The notes beneath the pieces are model-generated. The model was given only the letters and a program-made list of their open reading frames with translations. It ran no database searches and had not been told where the DNA came from. Positions 24,435 through 33,458 of a stretch of 64,000 nucleotides of DNA are shown here, piece after piece; the stretch's first letter is position 1; each line of letters opens with the position of its first letter. The stretch comes from Halomarina salina. Its GTDB lineage: Archaea > Halobacteriota > Halobacteria > Halobacteriales > Haloarculaceae. The stretch is from assembly GCF_023074835.1 (NCBI RefSeq), contig NZ_JALLGW010000001.1:2232001-2296000 (forward strand), written 5' to 3'. The translations under genes were made by a program, and so were the position numbers.

Positions 24435-25139
24435 ATGACTGACGACAACACTCCAGTTGACCGCGTCATCGACGGCGCGAACGAACTGCTCACCGACCGG
24501 CGCTCGTTCATGGCCGGAGCGGCGAAACTCGGCGTCGGCGGCGCACTGCTCTCGCAGTTCGCCAGCGGCTCGGCGACCGCCCAGGAGGGCGACGAGATGT
24601 CGGAGGTGTCGGACCTCGACATCCTGAACTACGCACTGACGCTCGAACACCTCGAGTACTCCTTCTACGAGGAGGGGCTGTCGAACTTCGAGGAACTCCG
24701 TGACTTCGAACGCGCCGGGACGCCCGGCGGCGAGATATTCGATGACCCGTCGCTCCAGTACGGGACCTACAACTACCTCGAGAGCGTCCGTGACCACGAG
24801 GAGGCTCACGTTCACACGCTCACCGAGACCATCGAGAAGCTCGGTGGCGACCCGGTCGGGGCTGCGGAGTACCAGTTCCCGTACGAGACGCCCGAGGAGT
24901 TCGTCGCGTTGGCACTCACCCTCGAGAACGTCGGCGTCTCCGCGTACGCCGGAGCCGGTCCGCTCATCCAGAACGAGGCCGTCGTGGAGGCCGCACTCTC
25001 CATCCACAGCGTCGAAGCGCGTCACGCGGCGTTCCTCGGCACCCTCAACGAGCGACTGTTCCCGCACGGTGCGTTCGACCCCGCCCGCTCGATGGACGAG
25101 GTCGTCGCCATCGCCAGTCAGTTCATCGTCAGCGAGTAG
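24435..25139 (+). CDS. Tat-exported ferritin-like domain protein
   Basis: 234 residues. The N-terminal region has a twin-arginine signal (RRSFMAGAAKLGVGGALL, about 24-41) ending near GSATAQE, so the protein is exported. The rest is a four-helix ferritin-like domain: ILNYALTLEHLEYSFYEEG, ESVRDHEEAHVHTLTETIEKLGG, LALTLENVGVSAYAGA and SIHSVEARHAAFLG provide the Glu and His di-iron-type ligands. It belongs to the dessication-related (Pcc13-62-like) group. Start at MTDDNTPVD; the upstream MRTAHPP is an alternative. The tail of the gene overlaps a small opposite-strand gene by 11 bases. Confidence 0.9.
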   Translation: MTDDNTPVDRVIDGANELLTDRRSFMAGAAKLGVGGALLSQFASGSATAQEGDEMSEVSDLDILNYALTLEHLEYSFYEEGLSNFEELRDFERAGTPGGEIFDDPSLQYGTYNYLESVRDHEEAHVHTLTETIEKLGGDPVGAAEYQFPYETPEEFVALALTLENVGVSAYAGAGPLIQNEAVVEAALSIHSVEARHAAFLGTLNERLFPHGAFDPARSMDEVVAIASQFIVSE

Positions 25140-25326
25140 CGTCGACGCTACTCCCTGTCGGGATCTCGAATCGTTCACAGCCGCGTGCGACGACCAGCAG
25201 GCCGAACGCGAGGAGCCAGAGCACCACCGTGGACTCGATGCTCCACACACCAACAGCGACGCCGACGAGCCCGACCAGTTCGAGCACCACCGCGGCGGCG
25301 ACCAGCGTGCTGACGAGGGTGTTCAT
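25129..25326 (-). CDS. small two-span membrane protein
   Basis: 65 residues, with hydrophobic segments at about 4-27 (VSTLVAAAVVLELVGLVGVAVGV) and 31-48 (STVVLWLLAFGLLVVAR). Ends GCERFEIPTGSSVDATR in a soluble tail. It is convergent with, and overlaps by 11 bases, the ferritin-like gene. Small membrane proteins of this kind are common and usually unannotated; the reading frame has good codon character but no homology that I recognise. Confidence 0.55.
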   Translation of the reverse strand: MNTLVSTLVAAAVVLELVGLVGVAVGVWSIESTVVLWLLAFGLLVVARGCERFEIPTGSSVDATR

Positions 25327-25663
25327 CGACCGAGAAGACGTGGACCACCTCGTTAGTTACCGCGTCGCAAACCGGTCGGTAGCCGCTCGGCTACCGGAGT
25401 TATCGTCGGAGTAACGCTCTCGACGGACGCGTGGGGCGCGGTGGGGACGCGCCCTCGTCCGTTCACAGGTGGGTTCCCGGCGGGTGCCGGGTGGCTCCCG
25501 ACACGTCCCGTTCTCGCGGAAGCCATGCTCTCCTTCATCACCCACCCGTTTAGCTGTACCGTCCGTCGGTTTCTGTGAGTTCTCCGAAAACGGTATCGTG
25601 CGGTGAGCGTGGCAGACCGGCACACGAAAGCCAGTCACGAGTCGAAGCCCGCTCGCTCCCCGT
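25327..25663. other. 337-base intergenic stretch with a strong hairpin
   Basis: No gene. A perfect 9+2+9 inverted repeat CGGTAGCCG-CT-CGGCTACCG is at 25377-25396; it has no T run after it, so it is not a standard terminator. A glycine-codon-like GGT/GGG-rich run follows near 25461-25500. Nothing else stands out. Confidence 0.5.
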
Positions 25664-26320
25664 CTACCACGACGCGACGAGCGCTCGCATCACCTTCGTC
25701 TGGGCCTTCCGCAGGTGTTCGGCGGCCGTCGCTGCCGAGCAGTCCAGGTCGGCCGCGACGTCCGCCACCGAGGCCGTGCGCGGCGTGGCGAAGTAGCCGA
25801 CCTGGACCGCTCTCGCGACGGCCTCGGTCTGTCGCTCCGTCAGTCCGGGGTCGAACCGGCCGGGGTGACCGGCGTACTCCCCGATTCGTTCGACGGCCAC
25901 GTCGACGACCGCCGGCACCTCATCGACGACGCGCTGCAACGACGCCGACTCGCCGACGACGGTCAGCGCCGCGGTGCCGTCCTCGGCGAACACGACGGGC
26001 GGGACGACGAGGACGCCCGACGACGAGACGGCGGCCAGCAGGTCGTCGTCGACCGCACGACTCTCCTGGCGGACGTAGACGTACTGCCGACCGTCGCCCG
26101 ACGCCGTCAACTCGTACTCGACGACGGAGGGCGTCTCGGCAAGCGCCGCCTCGTAGACCTCCGTCTCCCCCTCGACGGAGTAGAGGAACACGTCCGCGTC
26201 GTCGGCCCGCGACCACTGCCAGAGCAGGTCGCGGGAGGGAGCGTCGTCGCTCGCCAGCGCCGCGTGGACCGGGTGGATGGCGTCCTCGGCGAACGTGAGG
26301 CGACATCGGAGGTACCGCAT
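25664..26320 (-). CDS. HTH-10 (bacterio-opsin-activator type) regulator
   Basis: 218 residues. C-terminal HTH-10 domain (about 160-215): LTERQTEAVARAVQVGYFATPR then ASVADVAADLDCSAATAAEHLRKAQTKVM. The N-terminal about 150 residues are the family's variable sensor-like region (RYLRCRLTFAEDAIHPVH). Its ATG at 26320 is leaderless: the minus-strand TATA ATTTAAGTAC is about 23-32 bases upstream and sits inside an inverted repeat. It is divergent from the lone nuoCD gene with 88 bases between, so control of that gene and of itself is likely. Confidence 0.88.
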   Translation of the reverse strand: MRYLRCRLTFAEDAIHPVHAALASDDAPSRDLLWQWSRADDADVFLYSVEGETEVYEAALAETPSVVEYELTASGDGRQYVYVRQESRAVDDDLLAAVSSSGVLVVPPVVFAEDGTAALTVVGESASLQRVVDEVPAVVDVAVERIGEYAGHPGRFDPGLTERQTEAVARAVQVGYFATPRTASVADVAADLDCSAATAAEHLRKAQTKVMRALVASW

Positions 26321-26338
26321 CGGGAGGTCGTTGCGTGT

Positions 26339-26354
26339 GCGTACTTAAATACGC
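26339..26354. promoter_or_regulatory. inverted repeat enclosing the TATA box of the HTH-10 gene
   Basis: GCGTA-CTTAAA-TACGC: 5-base arms around the AT-rich core, centred 26 bases before the HTH-10 start codon and 62 before the nuoCD start. A protein bound here would block the regulator's own promoter. Confidence 0.55.
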
Positions 26355-26408
26355 TAGTCGATGCGGCAGAACGCTCCTCGCGGTCGCCGGCCGATATCGA
26401 CGTAGAGT

Positions 26409-28067
26409 ATGCAGCGTAAACGCCCGCAGGCTGTCGAGCGAGCGAGCGACGCCCCCTCCACGCCGTCGCCCGTCGACGCCCTCGCCGACGTCGCCATCGG
26501 TCACGAACGGCACCTGAACGCCCCCGCTGTCGTGATTCGACCCGACGACGTGCAGACGGCCCTCCGTCGGCTCCGGGACGAACTCGGCTTCGACCACCTC
26601 TCGTGTGTCACGGCCCAGGAGTACGAGGACCGCTTCGAGACCATCTACCACCTGAAGCAGTACGCGGACCCGACCCAGGAGGTCAGCGTCGTCGTCCCGA
26701 CGAGTCGCGACGACCCCCGCAGTCAGTCGGGAGCGGCGGTCTTCGACACCGCCGACTGGCACGAGCGGGAGGCGTACGACCTGTTCGGGATTCGGTACGA
26801 CGAGCACCCGGACCTCCGGCGTATCCTGCTCCCGGAGACGTGGCAGGGACACCCACTCAGACGAGACTACGACCAGGAGCAGTCACAGGTCGTCACCTTC
26901 CGCGAACACGCCAACCCGCTGGCGGACGACGAACGCGAGAACGACACGATGCTGCTCAACGTCGGACCGCACCACCCGTCGACCCACGGCGTGCTCCATC
27001 TGAAGACGACGCTCGACGGCGAGACGGTCGCGGACGTCGAACCGGACATCGGCTACATCCACCGGTGTGAGGAGCAGATGTGCCAGCAGGGCACCTACCG
27101 CCACCAGATAATGCCGTACCCCGACCGCTGGGACTGGGGCGGAGCGGGCATCCTCAACGAGTGGGCGTACGCGCGCGCCGCGGAGGACCTCGCGGACCTC
27201 GACGTACCGGAGTACGCGCAGGTCGTCCGGACGATGAGCGCCGAGCTGAGTCGGATGAACTCCCACTTCCTCGCCGTGGGAGCGTTCGCGCTGGACGTCA
27301 TCGGCGAGTTCACGGCGACGTTCATGTACGCCATTCAGGAGCGCGAACGCATCCAGAACTTGCTGGAGGACCTCACGGGTCAGCGCCTGATGTTCAACTA
27401 CTTCCGCCTCGGCGGCGTCGCCTGGGACCTCCCGGACCCCCGCGAGGAGTTCTTCGAGAAGACCCGGACCTTCGTCGACGGGCTCCCCGCCCGCCTCTCG
27501 GAGTACCACGACCTGCTGACGGCCAACGAGATAATGCAGATACGGACGCTCGACACGGGCCACCTCGACCCTGAGGTCGCCAAGCGCTACGGCGTCACTG
27601 GCCCGGTCGCCCGTGGGTCGGGTATCGACTACGACCTGCGTCGCGACGACCCGTACGGCTACTACCCCGAGCTCGACTGGGACGTCGTCACCGAGGACGG
27701 CTGTGACAACTACTCGCGACTGCTCGTCCGCATGCGCGAACTCGAAGAGTCGGCGAAGATCGTCGAACAGTGCGTCGACCTGCTCGAACAGTGGCCCGAG
27801 GAGGACCGCGAGATTCAGTCGAACGTCCCGCGGACGCTCAAGCCCGACAACGACACCGAGGTCTACCGCGCCGTCGAGGCCGCGAAGGGCGAACTCGGCA
27901 TCTACATCCGCTCGGACGGCACCGACACGCCCGCCCGGTTCAAGATCCGCGGGCCGTCGTTCTCCAACCTGCAGGCGCTCCCGGAGATGGCCAACGGCGA
28001 GTACGTGCCCGACCTCATCGCGACGCTGGGGAGCCTCGACACCATCATGGGGGAGGTGGACCGCTGA
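26409..28067 (+). CDS. nuoCD: stand-alone NADH dehydrogenase-type NuoCD fusion
   Basis: 552 residues. The N-terminal part (about 35-165) is the 30-kDa NuoC domain, with [38 protein letters not shown] in two parts. The rest is the 49-kDa NuoD domain, with [15 protein letters not shown], the quinone-pocket histidine loop, [23 protein letters not shown] and an intact C-terminus. In haloarchaea this fusion normally sits within the nuoA-N operon; here no other complex I subunit is near. [12 protein letters not shown] differs from the DxxDYVS-like sequence that I expect next to the quinone site. It is either a displaced housekeeping copy or a paralogue with another partner. Confidence 0.92.
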   Translation: MQRKRPQAVERASDAPSTPSPVDALADVAIGHERHLNAPAVVIRPDDVQTALRRLRDELGFDHLSCVTAQEYEDRFETIYHLKQYADPTQEVSVVVPTSRDDPRSQSGAAVFDTADWHEREAYDLFGIRYDEHPDLRRILLPETWQGHPLRRDYDQEQSQVVTFREHANPLADDERENDTMLLNVGPHHPSTHGVLHLKTTLDGETVADVEPDIGYIHRCEEQMCQQGTYRHQIMPYPDRWDWGGAGILNEWAYARAAEDLADLDVPEYAQVVRTMSAELSRMNSHFLAVGAFALDVIGEFTATFMYAIQERERIQNLLEDLTGQRLMFNYFRLGGVAWDLPDPREEFFEKTRTFVDGLPARLSEYHDLLTANEIMQIRTLDTGHLDPEVAKRYGVTGPVARGSGIDYDLRRDDPYGYYPELDWDVVTEDGCDNYSRLLVRMRELEESAKIVEQCVDLLEQWPEEDREIQSNVPRTLKPDNDTEVYRAVEAAKGELGIYIRSDGTDTPARFKIRGPSFSNLQALPEMANGEYVPDLIATLGSLDTIMGEVDR

Positions 28068-28115
28068 CGCTCTGGCGGCGACCTATCGGTCCCGAGAGCG
28101 CGTCGCACTCGGCCT

Positions 28116-29300
28116 TCAGCGGTCCCGGTCGACCGACTCGCCGGGCGTGGTGAACGACCCTGCCGAGAGGACGAGGCCCGGTGCGAGCGAGGAGTTGACG
28201 CCCGTCTTGGCCCCGTCGCCCGCGACGACGCCGTACTTCCGGCGGCCGGTCGAGACGCGTTTGCCCTTCACCGTCTGCTTCACGCTCTCGCCGTCGTGGC
28301 GGAGGTTCGCCACCTGCGTCCCCGCGCCGAGGTTGACGTTCGGGCCGAGCAGGCTGTCGCCGACGTACGAGAGGTGCGGGACGTTCGTGTCGTGCATCAG
28401 CACGCTGTTCTTCAGTTCGACGCCGTGACCGACGTGGCAGTTCGCGCCGACGAGCGTCGCGCCACGGAGGTACGCGTTCGGCCCCACGTCCGCACCGGAG
28501 CGAATCAGCGCCGGTCCCTCGACGGTGACGCCGGGTTCGACGACTGCACCCTCCTCGACGACGACGTTCCCGCGCAGGTCGGCGTCGCCGCGCACTTCGC
28601 CCGCGACGCGACGCTCGAGTTCGCCGAGTTTCCACTCGTTGGCGGCGAGCAGTTCCCAGGGGCGACCGACGCCCAGCCAGCGGCCCACCTCGACCGCGCT
28701 CACGTTGTGGCGCTCGACGACCTTCGCCAGCACGTCCGTTATCTCGTGTTCGCCGCGTTCGGACTGTGGGACGTCCAGCCAGTCCCGCGCCTCCGCGGGG
28801 AAGTGGTACGCGCCCGCGTTGACGAGGTCGCTATCGGGCTGTTCGGGTTTCTCGACGATGTCGACGACGTTCCCCGACCCGTCGAGCGTGAGGACGCCGT
28901 AGTTCGACGGTTCCTCCGCCCGGTAGGCGGCGACGGCCGGACCACGCTCGAACAGGTCGACGATGGCCGACCGGTCGTAGAGGTCGTCGCCGTTGAGGAC
29001 CACGAAGTCGCCGTCGAGGTGCTCGCGCGCCTGGAGGACGGCGTGGGCGGTGCCGAGTTGCTCGTCCTGGGTCGCGTAGGAGACGGGGACGCCCGCGTAC
29101 TCGTCGCCGAAGAACTCCCGGACGGCATCGCCCTCGTAGCCGACGACGAAGACGAGTTCGTCCGCCCCCGCCGCCGCCGCGTCGTCCGCGGTGTGGGCGA
29201 CCAGCGGCCGGTCCGCCACGGGGAGCATCGGTTTCGGCGTCGAGTGCGTCAACGGTCGCATCCGGGTGCCCTCGCCGGCGGCGAGGATGACGGCTTGCAT
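28116..29300 (-). CDS. glmU: bifunctional sugar-1-phosphate nucleotidyltransferase / acetyltransferase (GlmU-like)
   Basis: 394 residues. Nucleotidyltransferase domain 1-230: MQAVILAAGEGTRMRPLT, TPKPMLPVADRPL, VLNGDDLYD and NVVDIVEKPEQP are the nucleotide and sugar-phosphate motifs. A left-handed beta-helix of hexapeptide repeats (GNVVVEEGAVVEPGVTVEG...) fills about 245-380 and would carry the acetyltransferase activity, acting on glucosamine-1-phosphate. Haloarchaeal relatives include AglF-type glucose-1-phosphate uridylyltransferases, so UTP/dTTP and sugar choice remain open. Start at MQAVILAAGEG (29300). Isolated gene, no glycan cluster around it. Confidence 0.88.
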   Translation of the reverse strand: MQAVILAAGEGTRMRPLTHSTPKPMLPVADRPLVAHTADDAAAAGADELVFVVGYEGDAVREFFGDEYAGVPVSYATQDEQLGTAHAVLQAREHLDGDFVVLNGDDLYDRSAIVDLFERGPAVAAYRAEEPSNYGVLTLDGSGNVVDIVEKPEQPDSDLVNAGAYHFPAEARDWLDVPQSERGEHEITDVLAKVVERHNVSAVEVGRWLGVGRPWELLAANEWKLGELERRVAGEVRGDADLRGNVVVEEGAVVEPGVTVEGPALIRSGADVGPNAYLRGATLVGANCHVGHGVELKNSVLMHDTNVPHLSYVGDSLLGPNVNLGAGTQVANLRHDGESVKQTVKGKRVSTGRRKYGVVAGDGAKTGVNSSLAPGLVLSAGSFTTPGESVDRDR

Positions 29301-29718
29301 ACAACGCCCTCCCACGGCAATCCCGATATGCCTACCGCCTCCCGACGGTCCCGTCGGTCGACCTTTCGAGGACCCGAGGGCCCGTACCGATGCGGCGATA
29401 CTGGACCGCCCTGCGACCCGGTCTTGCCCTCACACGCCAAGCGTGCGGTGTCTCGACTCCTCGCGTTGGAGATGGCAGAAGGGGCGGGAATGAAACCACA
29501 TGAAGCCCTGAGAGGCGTCAGCCGGTGACGGCCGACGGCCGAGTTCTACCGCGTTCCCCTTCCTGAGAACCCGATACTCCGGGGGGTATCAAATATCCGA
29601 CGGTATGGGTGGAACGTGCCGGAGACGTGAGTGTAGGTGTCGCTGAAAGGAGGACGTGTGCTCGAAGCGACGGTGCGGCTCGAAAGGGATAGAATCCGCG
29701 AGTCCAGCGTCCGGAGGC
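29301..29718. other. 418-base intergenic stretch, possible structured RNA
   Basis: No gene. Positions about 29470-29545 can form several short G+C hairpins (GAGGCGTCAGCCGGTGACGG and following GCCGACGGCC), and AGGGGCGGGAATGAAACC precedes them. It does not match RNase P or SRP RNA as I know them. A small RNA or transposon-end remnant is possible but unsupported. Confidence 0.3.
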
Positions 29719-31581
29719 TCAGTAGCTCCGGATCTTCGGCTCGTACTCCTTGTTCTCGCCTTCGAGGATGACGTCCGTGAAGTACAGTTCGGGACGGCCC
29801 TCGTTCCACGCGACCATCGTGTGTTTAAGCCACTCCTCGTCGCGGCGCTCCTGGAACTCCGCACGCCAGTGGGCACCGCGGAACTCCTCGCGTGCGAGTG
29901 CGCCGAGCGTCAGCGCCTCCGCGAGGTCGATGAGGTTGCGCGTCTCGATGGTGTGGATGAGGTCCGTGTTGAACGTCCGCGACGGGTCGCTGACGGCCAC
30001 GTCGAGGTAGCGCTCGCGGCAGTCCCGGATGTCACGGAGCGCCTGCTTGAGACCTTCCTCCTCGCGGAACACGTTGACGTTCGCCGTCATCGTCTTCTGG
30101 AGGTCCGAGCGGATTTCGGCGTGGTTCGTCCCGTCTCGTTCCATCAGGCGCTCGACGCGGGCACGCTCGCGCTCGACGGCCCGGTTCACGACCTCGTTCG
30201 CCGGCGCGTCGAGCAGCGCGCCGCCGTCGGAGGCCGTCTTCGACCCCCCATCCGCGGCGACGTTGCCGTCGGACCGGACCTCGCCGGGCGTGACCGGCGT
30301 GTCGACGACGCCGTCTTCTGTCTTCGCCGACGGGCCGGTCTTGATCTGGGACTCGCCCTTCTCGCGGTGCGCGGCGTGACGACCCGCTCGCGCGCCGAAC
30401 ACGATGAGTTCGGGCAGGGCGTTCCCGCCGAGGCGGTTCCCGCCGTGGACGCTGACGCAGGCGCACTCGCCCGCCGCGTAGAGTCCAGAGATGCACGTCT
30501 CGCCGTTCTCGTCGGTCTCGATGCCACCCATTGCGTAGTGCTGGCCGGGCTTGACCGGCATCGGCTCTTCGAGCGGGTTGACGCCCTCGAAGTCCTCCGA
30601 GAGGTGGATGATGTTCTCCAGCCGGTCGGTGATGCGCTCCTCGCCGAGGTGACGCATGTCGAGCAGGACGTAGTCGTCCTCGAACCCGCGTCCCGCGTTT
30701 ATCTCGTCCAGTTCGGCGCGCGCGACGACGTCGCGGCTGGCGAGTTCGCCGACGTTGTTCGCGTACCCGTGTTCGAACATGAACCGCTCGCCCTCCTTGT
30801 TGTAGAGGATGCCGCCCTCCCCGCGGACACCCTCGGTGATGAGGACGCCCGTCGAGGGGAGCGTCGTCGGGTGGAACTGGATGAACTCCATGTCCTCCAG
30901 CGGGACGCCCGCCCGGTAGGCCATCGCCGGGCCGTCGCCGGTGTTGGCGACGGCGTTCGTGGTGTGGTCGTACATCTGTCCGGGGCCGCCCGTCGCGAGG
31001 ATGACGCCGTTGTTCGCGACGAACCCGTTGACCTCGCCGGTCTTGATGTCGTAGGCGACGGCGCCGCGACAGCGCCGGTCCTCGGGGTCCTCGTGGTCGG
31101 TGACGGCCAGTTGCATCACGTAGTGTTCGTCGTAGACGCGGATGCCCCGTTTGACGACCTGCTCGTACATCGTGTGGAGCAGGTGGTGACCCGTCTCCGC
31201 GCCCGCGTACGTGGTACGGGGGAACGAGAGTCCGCCGAACGGTCGCTGGCTCACCCGGCCGTCGTCGTCCCGTGAGAACGCCATCCCCCAGTGTTCGAGC
31301 TGGATGGTCTCCTCGGGGGAGTCCTGACAGAGCGTCTCGATTGCCGGGGCGTCGCCGAGGTAGTCCGACCCCTTCATCGTGTCGTACGCGTGGTCCTCCC
31401 ACGAGTCGCCGTCGCGGAGGGCCGCGTTGATGCCACCCTCGGCCGCGCCCGTGTGACTGCGGACCGGGTGGAGTTTCGAGACGAGCGCGACGTCCGCGCC
31501 CTCCTCCTGTGCTGCGATCGCCGCTCGGAGGCCGGCACCGCCCGCGCCGACCACGATGACGTCGTGTTCGTGAATCGCCAT
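29719..31581 (-). CDS. sdhA: succinate dehydrogenase flavoprotein subunit
   Basis: 620 residues. Oxidises succinate to fumarate. N-terminal FAD fold VVGAGGAGLRAAIAAQE; the FAD-linking His lies in RSHTGAAEGGINAAL (about residue 46). Active-site region GGNRLGGNALPELIVFGARAGRHAA (about 396-419) and a His/Arg pair are intact. Middle and C-terminal domains of normal length, including a loop around 421-470 rich in Gly/Thr/Asp. Last gene of an sdhC-D-B-A order transcribed from 33310 downwards. Confidence 0.96.
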   Translation of the reverse strand: MAIHEHDVIVVGAGGAGLRAAIAAQEEGADVALVSKLHPVRSHTGAAEGGINAALRDGDSWEDHAYDTMKGSDYLGDAPAIETLCQDSPEETIQLEHWGMAFSRDDDGRVSQRPFGGLSFPRTTYAGAETGHHLLHTMYEQVVKRGIRVYDEHYVMQLAVTDHEDPEDRRCRGAVAYDIKTGEVNGFVANNGVILATGGPGQMYDHTTNAVANTGDGPAMAYRAGVPLEDMEFIQFHPTTLPSTGVLITEGVRGEGGILYNKEGERFMFEHGYANNVGELASRDVVARAELDEINAGRGFEDDYVLLDMRHLGEERITDRLENIIHLSEDFEGVNPLEEPMPVKPGQHYAMGGIETDENGETCISGLYAAGECACVSVHGGNRLGGNALPELIVFGARAGRHAAHREKGESQIKTGPSAKTEDGVVDTPVTPGEVRSDGNVAADGGSKTASDGGALLDAPANEVVNRAVERERARVERLMERDGTNHAEIRSDLQKTMTANVNVFREEEGLKQALRDIRDCRERYLDVAVSDPSRTFNTDLIHTIETRNLIDLAEALTLGALAREEFRGAHWRAEFQERRDEEWLKHTMVAWNEGRPELYFTDVILEGENKEYEPKIRSY

Positions 31582-31647
31582 GATGTAGTGTGTGTCGAGG
31601 TTGTGTCGCCGGAAGGCGACGAGTCGTTCGCTAGTAGTTCGCTGGGG

Positions 31648-32532
31648 TTACCAGAACTTGAGGTTGTTCTTCACCGCTTCGCGCTTCAGTTCCTGGATGT
31701 GCTCGGTCAGCGGGATGTCCTTCGGACAGACGTTGGTACAGGAGAACTGAGTCTGGCACCGCCAGACGCCGTTCTCTTGCTCCAGGATGTTCAGCCGTTC
31801 CTGCTTGAGGGCTTCGCCCTCGCGTTCGTCCATCGCGAACCGGTAGGCCTTGTTGATGGCCGCCGGACCGAGATACTCGTTGTCGCCCGCCGCGATGTTG
31901 CACGAGGACATGCACGCGCCACACCAGATGCAGCGCGTCGACATCTTCACCTTCTCGCGGTTCTCACGGCTCTGGCGCTGCTCTTCGAGGCCGTCGGGGA
32001 CGTCCTCCTCCTTGAAGAACGGTTCGACGGCGTCCATCTGGTCGTAGAAGTGCTGCATGTCCACGACGAGGTCCTTGACGACCTCCTGGTGGGGCAGCGG
32101 TTCGACGCGGACCGGGTTCGAGAGCTCCGAGAGCTGCGTCTTGCAGCCGAGTCGCTGCGACCCGTTGATGAACAGCGCGTCCGACCCGCAGATGGCCTGC
32201 CGACACGAGTGTCGGAAGGTGAGCGAGGAGTCGTAGGTGTCCCGCGCCCACATCAGGGCGTCGAGGACCGTCATCCCCTTGCGGTACGGGACGACGAACT
32301 CGTCGAATCGGGGGTCCTTCTTCCCCTCGACCTCGGGGTCGTAGCGGAACACCTTCAGCGTCCGCGTCTCCTGACCGTCGAGCGACGACTCGACGGCTTC
32401 GCGCTGGCGGTCGTCCTCGGCCGCCTGCTCGCGCTTCTGCTCCATTCGGCGTTGCTGCTGGGCCGGGACTGCCTCACCCGGTTGCTCGTCGGCCTGTTCC
32501 TCGGTCTCTTGCTCCTGAATTTGCGTGCTCAT
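31648..32532 (-). CDS. sdhB: succinate dehydrogenase iron-sulfur subunit
   Basis: 294 residues. All three clusters are visible: [2Fe-2S] ligands in HSCRQAICGSDALFINGSQRLGCKT split over the middle, [4Fe-4S]/[3Fe-4S] ligands in CIWCGACMSSCNIAAG and CTNVCPKDIPLTEHI. The N-terminal about 45 residues (QIQEQETEEQADEQPGEAVPAQQQRR) are a Gln/Glu-rich extension typical of haloarchaeal SdhB, longer than in bacteria. Sits 66 bases before sdhA and directly after sdhD (2 bases apart). Confidence 0.96.
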   Translation of the reverse strand: MSTQIQEQETEEQADEQPGEAVPAQQQRRMEQKREQAAEDDRQREAVESSLDGQETRTLKVFRYDPEVEGKKDPRFDEFVVPYRKGMTVLDALMWARDTYDSSLTFRHSCRQAICGSDALFINGSQRLGCKTQLSELSNPVRVEPLPHQEVVKDLVVDMQHFYDQMDAVEPFFKEEDVPDGLEEQRQSRENREKVKMSTRCIWCGACMSSCNIAAGDNEYLGPAAINKAYRFAMDEREGEALKQERLNILEQENGVWRCQTQFSCTNVCPKDIPLTEHIQELKREAVKNNLKFW

Positions 32533-32534
32533 TG

Positions 32535-32906
32535 TCAGAGGATGGTGGTCCCGGTCATCGCCATCGCCACACGGATTCCCTGGGCGACGAGCAGGACACC
32601 GGCAATCGCGAGTCCGTACTTGACGACTACGCGCTGCGTCCCCTCAAGCCCTTGGTTCACCAGCGCGTTGTAGACGCCGTTGATGCCGTGGAACGCCGCC
32701 GTGACGAGGAAGGCGACCATCGTCAGGAGGTAGCCCGGCTCCTGCATCCGCGCCTGCGTCCCCATGAAGGTGATCTCGTAGGCGTGGTTGACGAAGTGCA
32801 GCAGCATGAAGTGGAACGCCAGCACGCCGATGAGGAACACCGCCGTCAGTCGCTGGAGCAGCCACCCCGTGCTGTGACGGGAGAACGAGGAGTAGTGGTC
32901 CGCCAT
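32535..32906 (-). CDS. sdhD: succinate dehydrogenase membrane anchor subunit D
   Basis: 123 residues, start [15 protein letters not shown] (32906). Three spans: about 16-38, 56-76 and 95-118. HFMLLHFVNHAYEITF and FHGINGVYNALVNQ provide His residues for haem/quinone. The start overlaps the sdhC stop (TGATG). Confidence 0.9.
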   Translation of the reverse strand: MADHYSSFSRHSTGWLLQRLTAVFLIGVLAFHFMLLHFVNHAYEITFMGTQARMQEPGYLLTMVAFLVTAAFHGINGVYNALVNQGLEGTQRVVVKYGLAIAGVLLVAQGIRVAMAMTGTTIL

Positions 32907-33310
32907 CAGAACGCCCCCGTGAGGAACGTCGGCACCGACGCGACGACGATAGCGCCCGTCAGCACCAGCGACGCGTAGAAGCTCTTGTCCTGTGCGGTCA
33001 GCCCCACGCCGAGGTCCACGAACAGTAGCCGGACACCGTTGAGGATGTGGAAGACGGCGACGGCGAGCAGGCCGACTTCGAGAATCCGCACGATGACGAG
33101 CTCTTCGAGTCCCTGTAGCGTCGTCGTGTAAATGCCGCCGGTCCCGCCCGCGGCGGGGATGGCAGTGCTGAGCACCGCGATGTGTGTGAACAGGTAGCCG
33201 ATGAGGACCCACCCGGTGAACTTGTGGAACACCCACGCCCACATGCCGGCGGAGAAGTCGCGCCACCGACCGAAGTCCTCGACGAGCCCCCTGTCGTACG
33301 ACTGGCTCAT
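32906..33310 (-). CDS. sdhC: succinate dehydrogenase cytochrome b556-type subunit C
   Basis: 134 residues; three spans. [21 protein letters not shown] and [15 protein letters not shown] are the SdhC signatures with the haem-ligand His. First gene of the sdhCDBA operon. The minus strand has TAGTAACTACTATAC about 28-42 bases before the start, a plausible TATA/BRE promoter. Confidence 0.92.
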   Translation of the reverse strand: MSQSYDRGLVEDFGRWRDFSAGMWAWVFHKFTGWVLIGYLFTHIAVLSTAIPAAGGTGGIYTTTLQGLEELVIVRILEVGLLAVAVFHILNGVRLLFVDLGVGLTAQDKSFYASLVLTGAIVVASVPTFLTGAF

Positions 33311-33458
33311 ATAACTGGAGCCTCGCAGGCGGCGAGTATAGTAGTTACTAACTTCGGGTTATCTGCGACGCGTCTGCGGCGGCGTGCGTCGGTTGTAAAC
33401 GACTACCGCACTGACCCCAGCTAGTGTAAACCTTCGGCGGCGTAAATCCGTCCCTGAC

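Noticed and set aside
25377-25396. 9-bp perfect hairpin as a transcription terminator
   Set aside because: No T-rich tract follows on either strand and archaeal terminators are normally oligo-T; kept only as a described hairpin.
29656-31275. Long plus-strand frame opposite sdhA
   Set aside because: Shadow of the flavoprotein gene; runs of Val/Asp/Arg without domain structure.
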